Notes under the pieces: model-generated
Told to the model about the DNA's origin: nothing
Seen by the model: the letters and a program-made list of their open reading frames with translations, nothing else
Database searches by the model: none
In this document: positions 1-13,100 of the stretch, in pieces
Position numbering within the stretch: the stretch's first letter is position 1
How the letters are laid out: every line of letters begins with the position of its first letter
From: Diadema setosum
Taxonomy: Eukaryota; Echinodermata; Echinoidea; Diadematoida; Diadematidae
Length of the DNA: 64,000 bases
Reading direction: 5' to 3'
Assembly: GCA_033980235.1 (NCBI GenBank)
Contig: CM067059.1
Span: 19,850,100 to 19,914,099, forward strand
Made by a program: the position numbers and the translations under genes

Positions 1-1049
1 AAAAGCTAATTAACAGCCAGAGCAAGTGTGATGCGTACAGAAGGTCATGCAGTGGCACTCGAACAGCACATGAAGGCTACACAACGAGAAGTTTGCCCGA
101 ACGACACAGGAGGGAAACACCTTCAGTGGTTACATAAAGATTTTCCCCCTGTTCAGACGCAAGCCAGTTTATACCAAAACTCGATAAAGAAACGACGCAT
201 AAAGATTCATCATATAGCCGACAGACAGTTCAGACACTAATTTCGACCATTCGGGAAAAATGTTGTATAGATGTGCAGTTTCACTTTGCGCATGTTGTTA
301 TGGTCATGAGTGACAGGTACAAGGTCATCTTTCATGCTCACTCCCATTAAGCCCCGCCCAGTTATACCGTTCTATGGTCGCCATACATTCAGACACACAA
401 TGGACACGATGGAATGCTGATTCATTATCAAGTTCTAGTTCAAAACAATGCTCTGACCGTCGTTTCGCTATGATACGTCATTTTGTTTTTTACGTCATTC
501 CGTTACTCGGCGTTCAGACGCATAAATTCATCATATAGCTATACCGTTCTAATATGAATTGTTTGCGACTGAACACCCTGTTGGCCACTGCTCACAAAGT
601 TGCTGCCAGAGCCTGAGAAACTGCGTGGGTAGTCATATGATAGCTTGAGATGCCCTAACGAATGATCCATCCAATGTCTATGCGATCAGAGCCGAATTTG
701 AAAGTTTACTTTATCATGTGTCCATCTTTACTCAATTTTGGGACAGTGTAAAGCCTGCTTATGAGGTGGAAAATTGGTAACTTTCTCAGGAAAGGGATGG
801 TACTGATTTCTAATATCATCCCTATATTTCTGAATCTTGCAATTCAACCACAGACAAGTTTTGCTTACAAGTCCCTATTTATGAAATATGTGCCACATAC
901 ATTAATCAATAACTGATAATCAGTGGTCAATTTAGTTCTGTACTCTGTATGGAAATATATACTTATATTATTTTATATCATATGTAGTTCAGGTGTAGCT
1001 CTCCTTATAATTCATTACCTTGCCTGTCTTTTGCCCATCAAGGACTTTT
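1..1049. other. No gene seen; possible degenerate short repeats
   Basis: Only short ORFs. Two similar stretches (around 180-240 and 505-550, sharing CATCATATAG and a nearby TATACCGTTCTA) hint at an old repeat. This is either upstream or intronic sequence of the RIN gene. Confidence 0.4.
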
Positions 1050-2212
1050 TATGCCTCCGCCACGAAGTGGTGCCGGAGGCATTATGTTTTCGGGTTGTCC
1101 GTCCGTCCGTCCTTCCGTCCGTCCGTCCTTCCGTCCGTCCTTCCGTCCGTCCGTCCTTCCGTCCGTCCTTCCGTCCGTCCGTAATGAATTTTGTGGACAG
1201 GGTAACTATCAAAGCCTTTTGAGGTATCCTAATGAAACTTGGCATGTATGTGTATTAGGGGGTGAAGTTGTGCCTATCAACTTTTGGGTGCACATGCTCA
1301 AGGTCAAAGGTCAAAAGGTCAAGGTCAAATGCTTAAAATTTCACTATTTCCCCCATAGCTATGCAATGCCTGAAGATATTTTCTTGAAACTTAGTGTATA
1401 CATGTATTACCCAATTAAGATTCTCTGGTAAAAGTTTGGGGTCATGAGGTCAAAAGGTCAAAGGTCAAAAGGTCAAGTAAAATGTTAAAATTTCACTTTT
1501 TTCTCTCTATCTTGGAAATTGTTCAAGGTATCTTTATGGAACAAAGTATATATGCATGTACTGACTGGCAGTGGTTATCTAGGGAATTTGGGGTTCATGG
1601 GGTCAAAGGTCAGGGGTCAAAGGTCAAGGGCAATACTTCAAAATTTTACTATTTTCCTTATATTTATGCAATACCAGCAGGATTTTTTTTTTTAAACTTG
1701 ATGTATGCATGTATAACCCACTAGATATTCTCTGGGATTTTTTTTTACTTTTGCCAAGAAGGTCAAAGGTCAAAAGGTCAAAGATCAAGTGAAAGTGCTG
1801 AACTTACTTCTTTCTCCATATCTCGGAAGTGGCTCAAGTTAGTATGTATGTTCTGCCTGACAGTGATTTTCTTATGAATCAAAGGCCAGATGAAAATGAT
1901 AACAATTTACTGTTCAATACAGAAATTGCACTTTTACTCCATACCTTGAAAATTACTCAAGTGTGTAAACTTATGAAAGGGTCAAAGTCGAAGTTAAAGT
2001 TCTTAAATCCCCAAATACATGCTCTCCTATTCATCCAATTAAACATAGGTCAAGGAAGGTGAACATTTGATACATTTGTGACAAACATGTCATTTTAATA
2101 TTTTGCCAATTTTGTGAAAATGTAATCACACATTGTACACATGTACTATAGACCTATTAGGAGAATCATGCATTATGGCGGAGGCATACCAGTCGCCATA
2201 GCGACATTTCTA
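1050..2212. mobile_element. Non-autonomous repeat with CCGTC tract and 'AGGTCAAAGGTCA' modules
   Basis: It begins ATGCCTCCGCCACGAAGTGG, then GGAGGCATTATG and a 90-bp imperfect (TCCGTCCG)n/(CTTCCGTCC)n tract. Four or five diverged modules of about 160 bp follow, each with runs of GGTCAAAGGTCAAAAGGTCA and a TTTCAC-TTTTTCC core. It ends CATTATGGCGGAGGCATACC, partly inverted relative to the start. No coding capacity. ORFs here read Pro-Ser-Val-Arg from the tandem tract. Confidence 0.7.
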
Positions 2213-3454
2213 GTTACTCCATGGGTCCATTTTCATAGAATGTTGAAAATGCCTTTTCTTTCCCTAGCTATGGAGCTACGGTTGTACCATCAAACCTTTC
2301 AGCTATAACTGCCTACCATATATAAAATGCAGAAAGATGGGGTAGCTTTAGACACGTTCAATTAGGTAGCCATTGCCAATGTGATCACATACGGTACACC
2401 AAAGTGCCACTTATGTAACATACCCTCGCGTAAAGTCATTTGTGTTAGCTACTGCCCCTTCTAATGACTACTGTTGCCTTAGCTTTGGACAAGTTTCAAT
2501 GGCTTTTGTATGATGCAACTGCCAACTTACATGTAGCTACAGAAAGCTGGTTGCTCTGCTGCCTTGCACCATTATGCAATCATTGTGCACATTTTTCGGC
2601 CATCTAGTAGAGATCAAATCCTGTTGCAGTTGGCAGGTGGTCACTGTTCACAGGTTCTTAAAACTCTCTCTTTGCAAGGGATTTTCTTGCATTCACTATT
2701 GGTCTACAGGTAGTTGCTATAGACAGGTGGCAGCCAGAGCAGGTTTGACTGTATTTCAGCAACTTTAGAGTAATGATAGAGGTTAGGGAATTGCTTTCAG
2801 TGCAAATGTACAAGAACTTTGATGCATTTTGTTTTGTCTTATACAACCATATGTCACGCTGTTTCAGAATAAACTGGAGAATGTTTAGTTTCAAACACAC
2901 AAATGGATGTATACTGAGTGTATAATTTCTATGAAAATGAATGAACAAATGTATGTGTTTTTTGCGTTTCTGTCATTTGTTGAGTGATATCTTACAACTT
3001 GGTACTTAACTCTGTCATAGCTATGGACAGTCAGTGGGTCAGCATACAGAATTTGAGACAGTGACATTCATGTGTAACAGATTGCTTCCCCCGCCCTCTC
3101 TCTGTTGCCCACACAATGTCTGTCACACTTTTCACATGACAGCTTGTGCCCTGTGACAAGATTAGACTTGCAAAAATATTTATGACATAATGCTTATGTT
3201 GAATGCTAGAACTGATCAGAATGTAATCAGAGAAAGTTTCTGTGCAGCAGCTTTTTTATTGTTCTAAGCAACTGACATTTCACCCAGTTATATTTTGTAA
3301 TATGGTAATAAGTCATTTTGCTGAAATTATGACCATTAAACAAATCAAAACAATTACTCCTGCACAGTAACTGTGTGTTCACTACACCTTCATGTCTGAA
3401 CTATCATGATTACCCATGTTCATTGTTTACCTGAACTTGACCTATCTCTTTCAG
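2213..3454. other. No gene seen (RIN intron)
   Basis: AT-rich unique-looking sequence between the CCGTC element and the first RIN exon. I found no exon completing the SH2 N-terminus. Confidence 0.5.
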
Positions 3455-3569
3455 ACATTCATTGTCAGGCAAGCCAGGCAGAAGGACAAGCTGTCACTTA
3501 CACTGAAGCATCCCGGAATGGGGAAAGGCCCCTACATTGAGAGCTACCCTATCCACAGTGATTACCAAG
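3455..3569 (+). CDS. RIN: RIN exon: SH2 domain, middle part
   Basis: This is the first RIN exon visible. It starts in phase 0 after a 'ctctttcag' acceptor with T-F-I-V-R-Q, the FLVR-type phosphotyrosine-binding strand of an SH2 domain, and ends CAAG/gtcagt with one base carried over. The N-terminal SH2 helix is absent and no candidate upstream exon was seen in 1-3454. Confidence 0.88.
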
Positions 3570-4107
3570 GTCAGTCCAGTCAATATGCTCTCATTGCGTG
3601 CAGGCTACAAAATATTTGAATAATTAGATACAACCCTGAAAGCAGGCATCTGTTTGAAAGTCAGTTTATAATCCTGACAGCTGTCCCATATGCAGTGATC
3701 AAGGTGACATATAGCAAACTAATGAATACTTTGCATAGCAGTTGTTAATTCGTTGTGAGCGATGGCGTAAAGTGCCTGTGTGCCATGGTGCCATGTTATT
3801 GTTGTTATTCTGAGACTGCCTTTTTGGAAAGCCATTTAACTTTTTATAGAAGCATTTATGCTGTAGAGAAAAGCTTTGACCTGATTCATTTTTTTTCTTT
3901 ATGAAGCTAGGACTATGTTTCTTGCAAATGGCCTGTATTAAAACAAAACCCCCAAACAGACTTCAAAATTGTGTTCTAAGTCATGATTACACAATACTTT
4001 CATGAATAGCTATTATACGTCTGGGAGGTATGACTTTTTGAAGACTCAATCTCGCCAAAAAAATTAGAATTCACTTGAAAAGATTAATATGTATGTTGCA
4101 ACCTATA

Positions 4108-4154
<47 letters not shown>

Positions 4155-7100
4155 GAATGTAATAGCGCATGCTTTCAGTTTACTGTGACATATTGCGATT
4201 TATTAATCAGAATGTGTGCAGTTGTCCATTTTAGTCAAGATTGAAGCTAGTTTGGAAGCTGTTGACTGAGTTGCATGTGCTAACATGGCACACAAAGAGT
4301 CAAAAAGTAGGGGGTATGATAGTCTGTTTTCACAGTTTTAGCCAATACCTTTCTACAAGCTGTGTAAGGATATCATCTGTAGTGACTATCAAGTTCAGCT
4401 GTGTAGTTAGCATGTCTTTACAAAGTGTCATTTATTACAGCCTCACATATATTCCAAATGTTGTTGGATGTGTTTTTATGTCAGCATGAAATGTTATTAT
4501 CATCAACACTTCCTGTCTGGCATCCTGCATCATATGCAATATCAGTGACACCTGGACAAGTGTCCTTGTCACTTTTATTTCTTGTGATACTGTCATGTAC
4601 TAATTGATATATCATGTGTCTCATTACCACACATGTCTTTTAAACTCTTGCCCTTTATATGTACTTCTGTTGTAGTAGCTGGTATTGCATGTGATATTTT
4701 CTCCCTCTTACCTGTTTGCTATTTTCTCCTTGCCCCCACAGGAGTTAAGTTAGCCAATGAGGACATGGTGTTTCCAGCAGTGGACGACCTCATCGCCTAC
4801 CACCTTCACTCTGATGGAGCGTTGCCATGCCGACTGGCCCTGCCCATGGCTGTCATGACTGCCAGGAACCTCCGGGAGATCCAGTCTTTGGCTATTCTGG
4901 AAGAAGGTTCGTTTGGCCCGTGGGTGTTTGAGCTTCCTAAACATTTTCACATGATTCCTTCCTCGTGCAGTGTGGGCACCAAGCTTCCTGTTAAAATCAT
5001 ACTTGTATCACAACCTTCATAGCTATTTCAGTAGTTCAGATTCATTGTACTAAACTTGATCTTAAAACATAACTGAAATTATGACTGTATGGTAGAATTT
5101 GCAATTCAGATTGACTTCAGTGATGCCATCACACATCATTTTGTATGCTTGATCTTAACAATAAAGAAATACAAAGGTCCATGCCTTGTACTCAGCATCT
5201 TCAGAAAGAGATTCAAAAGAAATTTAATTACATCAAGTCATGCCAAAAAATTTATGTCGTATTTTACAGAAAGCTGGCTCTATTGCTGTATTAGGTTACC
5301 ACAGATCACCAATATATCTCTCTATTAAACAATGTGTTTTGAAGAAACTTTTTTTTTAAAGAACACTTTCTGTGTAAATTCTATGGAAATCATCAAAGAG
5401 ATATTTTCCTTCATTCATTATGTACTATAGAGTGTGTGTTCGGCTGTATGTAAGCCTACATTACAGAAATTTCAGATAGACCTAACTTGTCATCAGTATC
5501 AAGAATTGGCAGATATTAATTCTTTGCCTAAGATGAAGCTTAACAACATAAGTAGTATTATGAATGTTGCATCGCTTACTTTAGTGTTGCATCTCTTTGG
5601 AAAAGTTGCCTTTTATGTCATTCCTCTCTTCACACATTTAACTGCCCTGTACAGACTTCTGGAAGTCCACACACAGCAAGTCCCCTACAGCACCAGTACC
5701 ACATGATCCTTTCAATGTAGATGCAACAAAAGGAGTAGAGGACTCGCCCAGTGATTTCACCAATGCAAGACCAGTTTTGAATCAGAGTTTATCGGTTGGT
5801 GCCAAACCAATCATGAAGACGGGTTTGGATACAGATCTATTTCATAACCATGACGCAGTTTTAAGAACTACTCCTTCTACTGCTGTTTACGGCATGCTAA
5901 CGACCACACCTCCAGTGATCTATGAGAATGCAGAAACCAAAGAGAAATTGAACAGTAGCAGACCCAGGAGCCTTGATAGTCTTACCCAGTTGTCATTACA
6001 GGAGTCAAGATTAAGCAACAGTGGGATTCCAAACAGACCCGGCATACTCAGACCACCTTCAGAATTTGACCGACAGGACATGCGCTTCAGCAGTGCCAGT
6101 GAATTTGACTTTGTGACCTCAGTGACAGAGCAGCGTTACCCACCACCAAAATGTGCACCCCCACCCCCTCCCCCAAATGAGGAATTGTCACCCAATATTT
6201 TCATGATGTCTCCGGTTCAAGCGCAGTGCCCAGTGTCTGCAGTCAGGCCAGCTATGAGTGGAGTTGAGTATTCTCTGCCCAATAATGACCAGCCACCACT
6301 ACCTCCCAAGAGATCCGCTGCATCCTCAACCTATGGAACATCGTGGCCACAGCACCAGATTTCAGTGTCAACAGGATACAGGCATCCAGGACCCAGCAAC
6401 CAGAGATTGGATGCTTATCAGACCCCACAACCTGGTAACTCCATTTGCAGTTTACAGCAACAGTGGCAGCAGCAGCAGCCATTAGCTAATTACTCAGCCC
6501 CTCCCCCAGCAGCCAGCTCACACAGCAGCCGAGCTCCTGACTCATCGCAGTTTACCACTGCCCCAAGGGCAGCTGCTCAAATGCAAAACATCCTGCAGCC
6601 GACTCCAGCTGCCGCAGCGCAAAAGCAGCCAGACACTCGCTCTGCACTGCCAGAGTTTGACCCACTCTTTGAGTCAGAGTACAGGCATCCACAGACAAGC
6701 ACAGGCCTCCTCACACAGGGCAGCAGCAACATTTTGAGCACTCTTGATATACTCGTTAAGGATATGTTTGTCCAGTGTGATGTCCCTGCAGTGTCGGTGT
6801 CAGATGTGTGTAGTACTCTCCCTGTAAACAACAACTCAAAGCCAGCAACAATGACCCCTGTATCGAGTGCGAGTGAAAGTGTTTGTGAAGCAAGAGAGCC
6901 GCACTTCATCAAGGTGCCCATGGACAATGAATATATACCCGATCAGGAGGAAACAATATCGGATCACGAAATGGACGAATTACTCGATGCCGAGGAATCC
7001 CTGTCTCGCTCACTAGATAGCAATGAGAGACTAGACTATGATGTTGTGGTGGAAACCAGTGAATCAATAGGTATCCCTTTCACTGAAAACCAGAATGGCA

Positions 7101-10100
7101 ATCACCAAGTGCTCAGCCAGTCAGTGGAAATGAGTGACAGAGTAGATGAAAGTGAGATTGAACAATCAAGGGAGGAGAGGAAGGATTATAAGAGGAATAA
7201 GTCCAGCTTGTCTCAAATCAATAGGAAAATCAAAGGGCTTGGTGAGTTCTTTTTTTTTTACTTACGTTTTTCTCTTGCAGAATAAGTTGTGTCAAATTTG
7301 TAGTTCATATTGCCACGAAGTCCACAGGCATTCAAATTCAGGAGAAAATATGTGTATTCGCACTGAAGTGGCTATCATGAAATTTGTTAAAGAAACTATC
7401 CGTAGAAACCCAAAAGGAAGGAAGTGCTGATTTAGTCAGTGCTCTGCATTCAAGTTGTTGTTGTTTTTTTAACTAACCGTTTAATGATAGGCCATGTACT
7501 GTACATGTATACATTCATAATTACACAAACACACACCAGATCTCAACAAATTGTATTGTGTGTATATGTTTTTGCGTGATGCAAGATTACATTAAGACTT
7601 TTTTGTGAACGATGGATGTTCATACCTGACTCATACAACCCTGTACTGTGTATGCATGATGACGCATGAAAGTTGATGGCCCTTTTGTGCCATGGGAGTG
7701 GAAGACCTAAAAAAAGTTTGTTTTATTTCATAGATTCATTCTGTCTGATCCATACAGCATGACATTCCATTCTCTGCTACAAGATGACATCAATTTGAAA
7801 AATTGCACGCTATGTGCCAAGAGTCTTTAGAGAGCCTGAGACCATTCACCTTAAGTATTGAGGGATTTTTGAGGGTATGTAAATTCTCCATCTCCAAACC
7901 AAACAGTGCCACTCGAAACTGCATGCAGACTATTCTGAGACTGTTGTGATTTTTTTTTTCTTTAATTTCCTGGCAAACATTGTTGAGATTTGAAGGAGCT
8001 TTCAAGGTAGTACAACCAGCCTCTTCTGTGAACCCTTCCTTTTGATATCGAACTCTAGCTTACGTTTTTCTGACTCATGCCTTGGAATACAGTAGTCTAA
8101 CAGCTGATGAGATAACCTCCATAGTTAGCCATGATATGTAACCTATTGGTTTGGGGGAAACAGACAGGCTTTTCCGTTTGCCTTAGCCAAAGGCTCAAAT
8201 GAGCTATTGTGGTCATTCAATGTCCAGCATCCTGTGTGCCTTGTCGATCATGGAAGACTTTTGACATGTTCCACTTCTTCTTGAAAACCCTATGATGGAT
8301 TTCCACCAAAGTGAGTTATTGTGGTCATTCATTGTCCAGCATCTAGCAAGCATTTTCCATTGTGCAAGACTTTTTTATCTTTTCCTCTTCTTCTTCAATA
8401 ATAATCATAATAGTGCCTATTTATATAGCTCACAGGTCCACCTTACTGTGCTCATTGCACCTTATGATGGATTTCCACCAAACCTGGCAGTAACTACCCT
8501 AGCTAGGGGAAGAGGATCTCCATGCCCCCCCCCCCCCCCCCCCCGTGGTCTTCCCAGTGGTCTCCAAAGCCCTCAAATTCACATAATTTTTAAAACTTGC
8601 TTCTCTAGAGCCAGAAGTGACTGAAATATGTTAATGCTATGGTTAAGTGCATTTTAAGCAATTATAATTTCAAGTTTGGTTGTGGCAGATCCAGGAGTGA
8701 TCCCTACTTGCACCATGACTCCCATGGGCATCCCACTCTCCCTCCAAGAATCCCTCTTCTCTAGTAATTATCTCACCTGAGCCAAATGGCTCAAGTGAGC
8801 TATTGTGATTGCCCACTGTCCGGGCATTATGCACCATCCATGACATTTTGCAGATTTCTTTTTAATCTGACTGAAAAAAAGATTGCTGGATTTTGACCAA
8901 ACTTTATAGCAGGAATCATAACTTTGGGCAAGGGCTCATAGTTTTAATACAAATGGTGGTGGTATCTCCAGGGAGGCCCCTAGGTAGTCCCAAATACCCA
9001 GCATTAGGAGGGTAGTGGACAAGGGGCCTGCTCTTGACCATGCAAATCGTAAAGATTTTTGAAATATTTTGTTTTGGTGAAGTGCCATGAAGGCAAAGTC
9101 CAATGCTGAGGTGAACGTGAGACTCGCAGGTCTCTTCTTATAAAACTGATGGAAAAATTTATGTTTATTAGAGGTAGTGGGTTAGCATATAGTTTTATTC
9201 TGTTTGTCAATATATTCATGTCTGGAAGAACTTTGTAGGCACAGATGCACTTTATTGGGTTGGACAATGACAGTATTTTGCAGTGATAGTGGCAGATTAA
9301 TCCATACAGGAGGAAACTGGTGTGCGTTTTACTCATCACACGCGGAGGTATCAGAACCTGAGAATGATGCGCATTAATCTTAGGTAGAGGGAGTAGCCCT
9401 GTGGCTTTATGGAGGTATGGTAATGATATGGGGCTATGCAAGGGGATAAATGAGTCACTGAATGTCTTTACTCTGCGGGTATGGAAGATTTGGTGGATAA
9501 AACAGGTCAAGGTCACGTTTTTTGGACGTGTCTAAGAGACTGCACCCCTTTTCAGGAGATTTACAAAAATCTTGTCTTTTTTTTTTTGCAACTATGTTGT
9601 TTTATTTCAGTCAATGAACTCTGCCGTCTGTTGTACAATGACATCACAATGTCAAGAAAGTCACCATCCACTCGATCTTCAGTAATGTCAATGAAATACT
9701 TGGTGTTGCATTATGTACAAAGTGGTAGTGGATGCAGGTACAGCCCAGTAGTAAGGAGTTGAAAATATGAAACATCACTGGAGTTTAACTGATGTCAAAT
9801 GTCATATACATCTCCACTGTGGAGACTGCTTATGAAATACAATCTAGGTTTGTTATGAGAATAAATGGAATATGATTTGTGGAGAGACTGTAATTAGGTA
9901 TCTTTGCTGCTGTTATTCTTTGTAATGAAGATTGTATGCTCAATCTATCTGAGATCGAGTATGTGATCGTATTCACAAAGAGTAACAACAACCTCTGTGA
10001 TGTTAAGATACATGTGGATATTTTCATGCACCAAGTTTTCTATGCAATAAGTGAAACTCGGAAAACTTGATAGGGAGTACCGGAGGTAATCTGGCAGAAT

Positions 10101-13100
10101 GTGTACAGCATCAAGTTACGAGACATTAATCTACAAGTATGTGTGGCATACTGTGTAAGCAAAAGGCCTGTATTGAATATGTTTGGAAAAGATCTGCATA
10201 ACATGGCTCCATGGAACATAAAAAAAGTACATGTTAAGTGGGGCATAGATGTAAATGTCAAAGGTAATACCCCTTTTCCTGTTTTTCAAAACTGGGTACA
10301 ATTAAACCCTGAACTAGTGGTTTGCGGGTCGTCGAGAGAGGAAATACCATTTTTCATTAATCCAGTCTATCTATCTGTCTATCCCTCTATCTCTTTCTTT
10401 TCTCTCTCTCTCTCTATCTATCTATGTATCTATCCATATATCTATCTATCTATATCCATCTCCTCGTCCACTTACCTATATGCCTAGCGTGTCTATCTAT
10501 CCATGTATCAATCTAGGTATCTGCCATTATCTTTCTATCTGTCTATTTTGATATGTTTGTGACCGTCTTTTCAATTTTTTTTTTTAATACCTGTTTATAT
10601 ATCTCTGTCTCTCTTGGTCTTACACTCTCATTCTCTCTGAAAAAAAAAAGACATAGAATATTAGCAGAGTTTATGTGGCAATCTGTTTCTCCCAGGGTTA
10701 TGTAGAGTCCCAGCATGATCTGTCATGCAGAATGCTATTCACTGTACTCCCTCAAGAGACTTGCACTAGTTCCCAGGGGGGAAGTGACCCTGTGTGAATC
10801 ATGACTAGAGATCTAGAAGGGCCAGCTATCATCATGACACATAGGGCACTGTAAAGTGTGCCAAGGTTTCTCCCAGTCCTCTTCATTTTGTCACCCAGCT
10901 GGAGGGGAGGCGGGCGGGGGATATTCCCTGATGGCAATTAGCCTAAGAGAGGCAACAAATGTTAGAAGTTTAGCAGGTGACTATACATATACATGAATGT
11001 ATATGTCATAAATATGTAGACACTTAAACCAAGGAGGTTTCATACAATGTAGCTGGAGTTCCAACCGGCTATAATTATTCAAACAGTTGTCAGTTTTGTA
11101 TTGATGTACGAAAGAATTCAAAGGTGCATTTGTTGTGCCTATGATCGATGTTCGACGCTGCTGTCTTGCTGAGCAACACAATGTTGGCCATATTTTGCTT
11201 ATTTATTCATTAAATGAAATGAAATTTCACTTAATGATTACGCATGTAAAACATAAGTCAATCCCCTCCAGAAATATGTGCAAAAGTGTAAATCAGAGCT
11301 GCATCAAGTGAAAATGTTTAAAATTGTACTATCCTGGAAAGCCGGTTTTATCACTTTTCCACTTAATTTCCACAAATAAAACTAATATGGAATAATCCTC
11401 ACATATAATTCTTTATTGATAAATAAATTAGTGCCCGGGTATGCCCAGTCTAGTAATTTTCATCTTTATTTCAGCATTTTTTGTGCAATCTTTATTCGCG
11501 CATCCAAGACCCGTTTACAGTGCAGGGCCTGGCCGAGCCACGGCCGAGCCAGGGCCTCAATTGCGGTACTCGGCCCCGCAATTCTGTCTGTTTACAGTGC
11601 TGGGCACTGCCCGGGCTTTTAATTCAAACCTTTCAATATTTTGTCGAAGTGGCACTTTGCTTGTAAACAAACACTATTATTGGGAGGGCGCCAGTCGCAA
11701 TGTGGTATACTCTGGTTTCCAGACCTTTTGCCAACTGGACTCCGTGGCGACCAAGTCGCTGCCTTTGCCAAAGGCAAAGGCCTCTGCAGGACAAAACTAC
11801 CTTAAGATATACTTGTTTTCGACTTTGAGGGTGTTAATATCCTGAATAGCAAAATAGTACGGACAGAGGGTCTGGAAGCCAGACTAAATTTGGTACCGCA
11901 TTTGGCCCAGTTTGTGTTTACAGTGAGAAAAGGCCGGGCTCGGCTGCGGCCGAGCCCTTGCACTCATTTTGAACGGGGTCCTAGTGTCTGTACCACCTAC
12001 CTTTTATAAGAAGGGATAGCAAAAAGTAATTACCATCACAAAGACATATGATATCTTCCCTAGAAAGTGGCTGATGGTGATTATGCAATGAGACACAAGT
12101 CAATTGTCTTCCTATCTGCGTGGCAGATCCTGTTTGGCACATGCTTCAAAAATTTTTGAGCGGTGGCATCGAACATCTAGCAAAGGAAATAAAATGGTTC
12201 TCTTGAACCTCCTTTGCTTAAACATACATACATGCAGACATGCATATACAAACAAATGCATGTACACAATATTTTCAAAGGAAAACAACCATTGACAGCA
12301 GATTCTGTTACAAGTTTCAGTAGATTTGCATTACCCAAATATCATTGTAAGCAGTAGCGTATATATGCCTTTGAAAATCAGTGTTTGAGCCAAGGGATTT
12401 TCACTGGGAGTCATGTTATAAGTTGCCAGAGGTTATTACAACCTGTCGCACCATTGCAGTCCTGAGCGATCTATCATCCCGTCAGAAGAAGAGGGGGATC
12501 CTGGGAAAGAAAAACTGAATATGACCTCAGTAGCTATTTGCACCAAGGGCCCCATTGTCATCCATGAGATGTAATCAGACAACCCAGAAGAATTGCTCCA
12601 CGGTCAATGACAGATATGACAGCAAGACAGTGTTCTTCCTGTCGTGAACTCGCGTAGGGAGAGGAAATGGTTTAGAGATACAGTGTGTGGACAGACTGAT
12701 AATGCATGCTCAGCAGCACGGATTGGGGGATGTGGCCGACAAGTGCGATAAGTATCTTGTCGCAGAAGTTTTTGTTGCCATGGGATGCAGGCACACTGAT
12801 AGGTAAGGGGATCCACATTGACGTCACAGAGAAAGGTGTCATCCAGCTTGACACAGAAACAGTGCGTTCATGAACCCTGACCATTTTGTAAATGCATACC
12901 ATGAATGTTGCACAGAATCCATTTTACCTGGCCCATCTTGTACTCAATTCATATGGAAATTCTCAAATCATTGAGTCATTAAGCAACAGGGAAATGCAGG
13001 GTGCAGATAACCAAAAATATTTTTTTTCTGCCTTACTGATGCTTGACAAAGAAAAAGAAATTGATGGGACAAAGCCATGGTACTACAAATCTTGGTTCTT

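Noticed and set aside
1015..1245. Arg/Gly/Thr-rich minus-strand ORF (GRTDGRTEGR repeats)
   Set aside because: Translation of the CCGTC/CTTCCGT tandem tract.
9004..9516. 170-codon minus-strand ORF in the RIN intron
   Set aside because: No recognisable motif or domain, low-complexity composition, antisense within an intron. Length alone is weak evidence in this AT-rich sequence.
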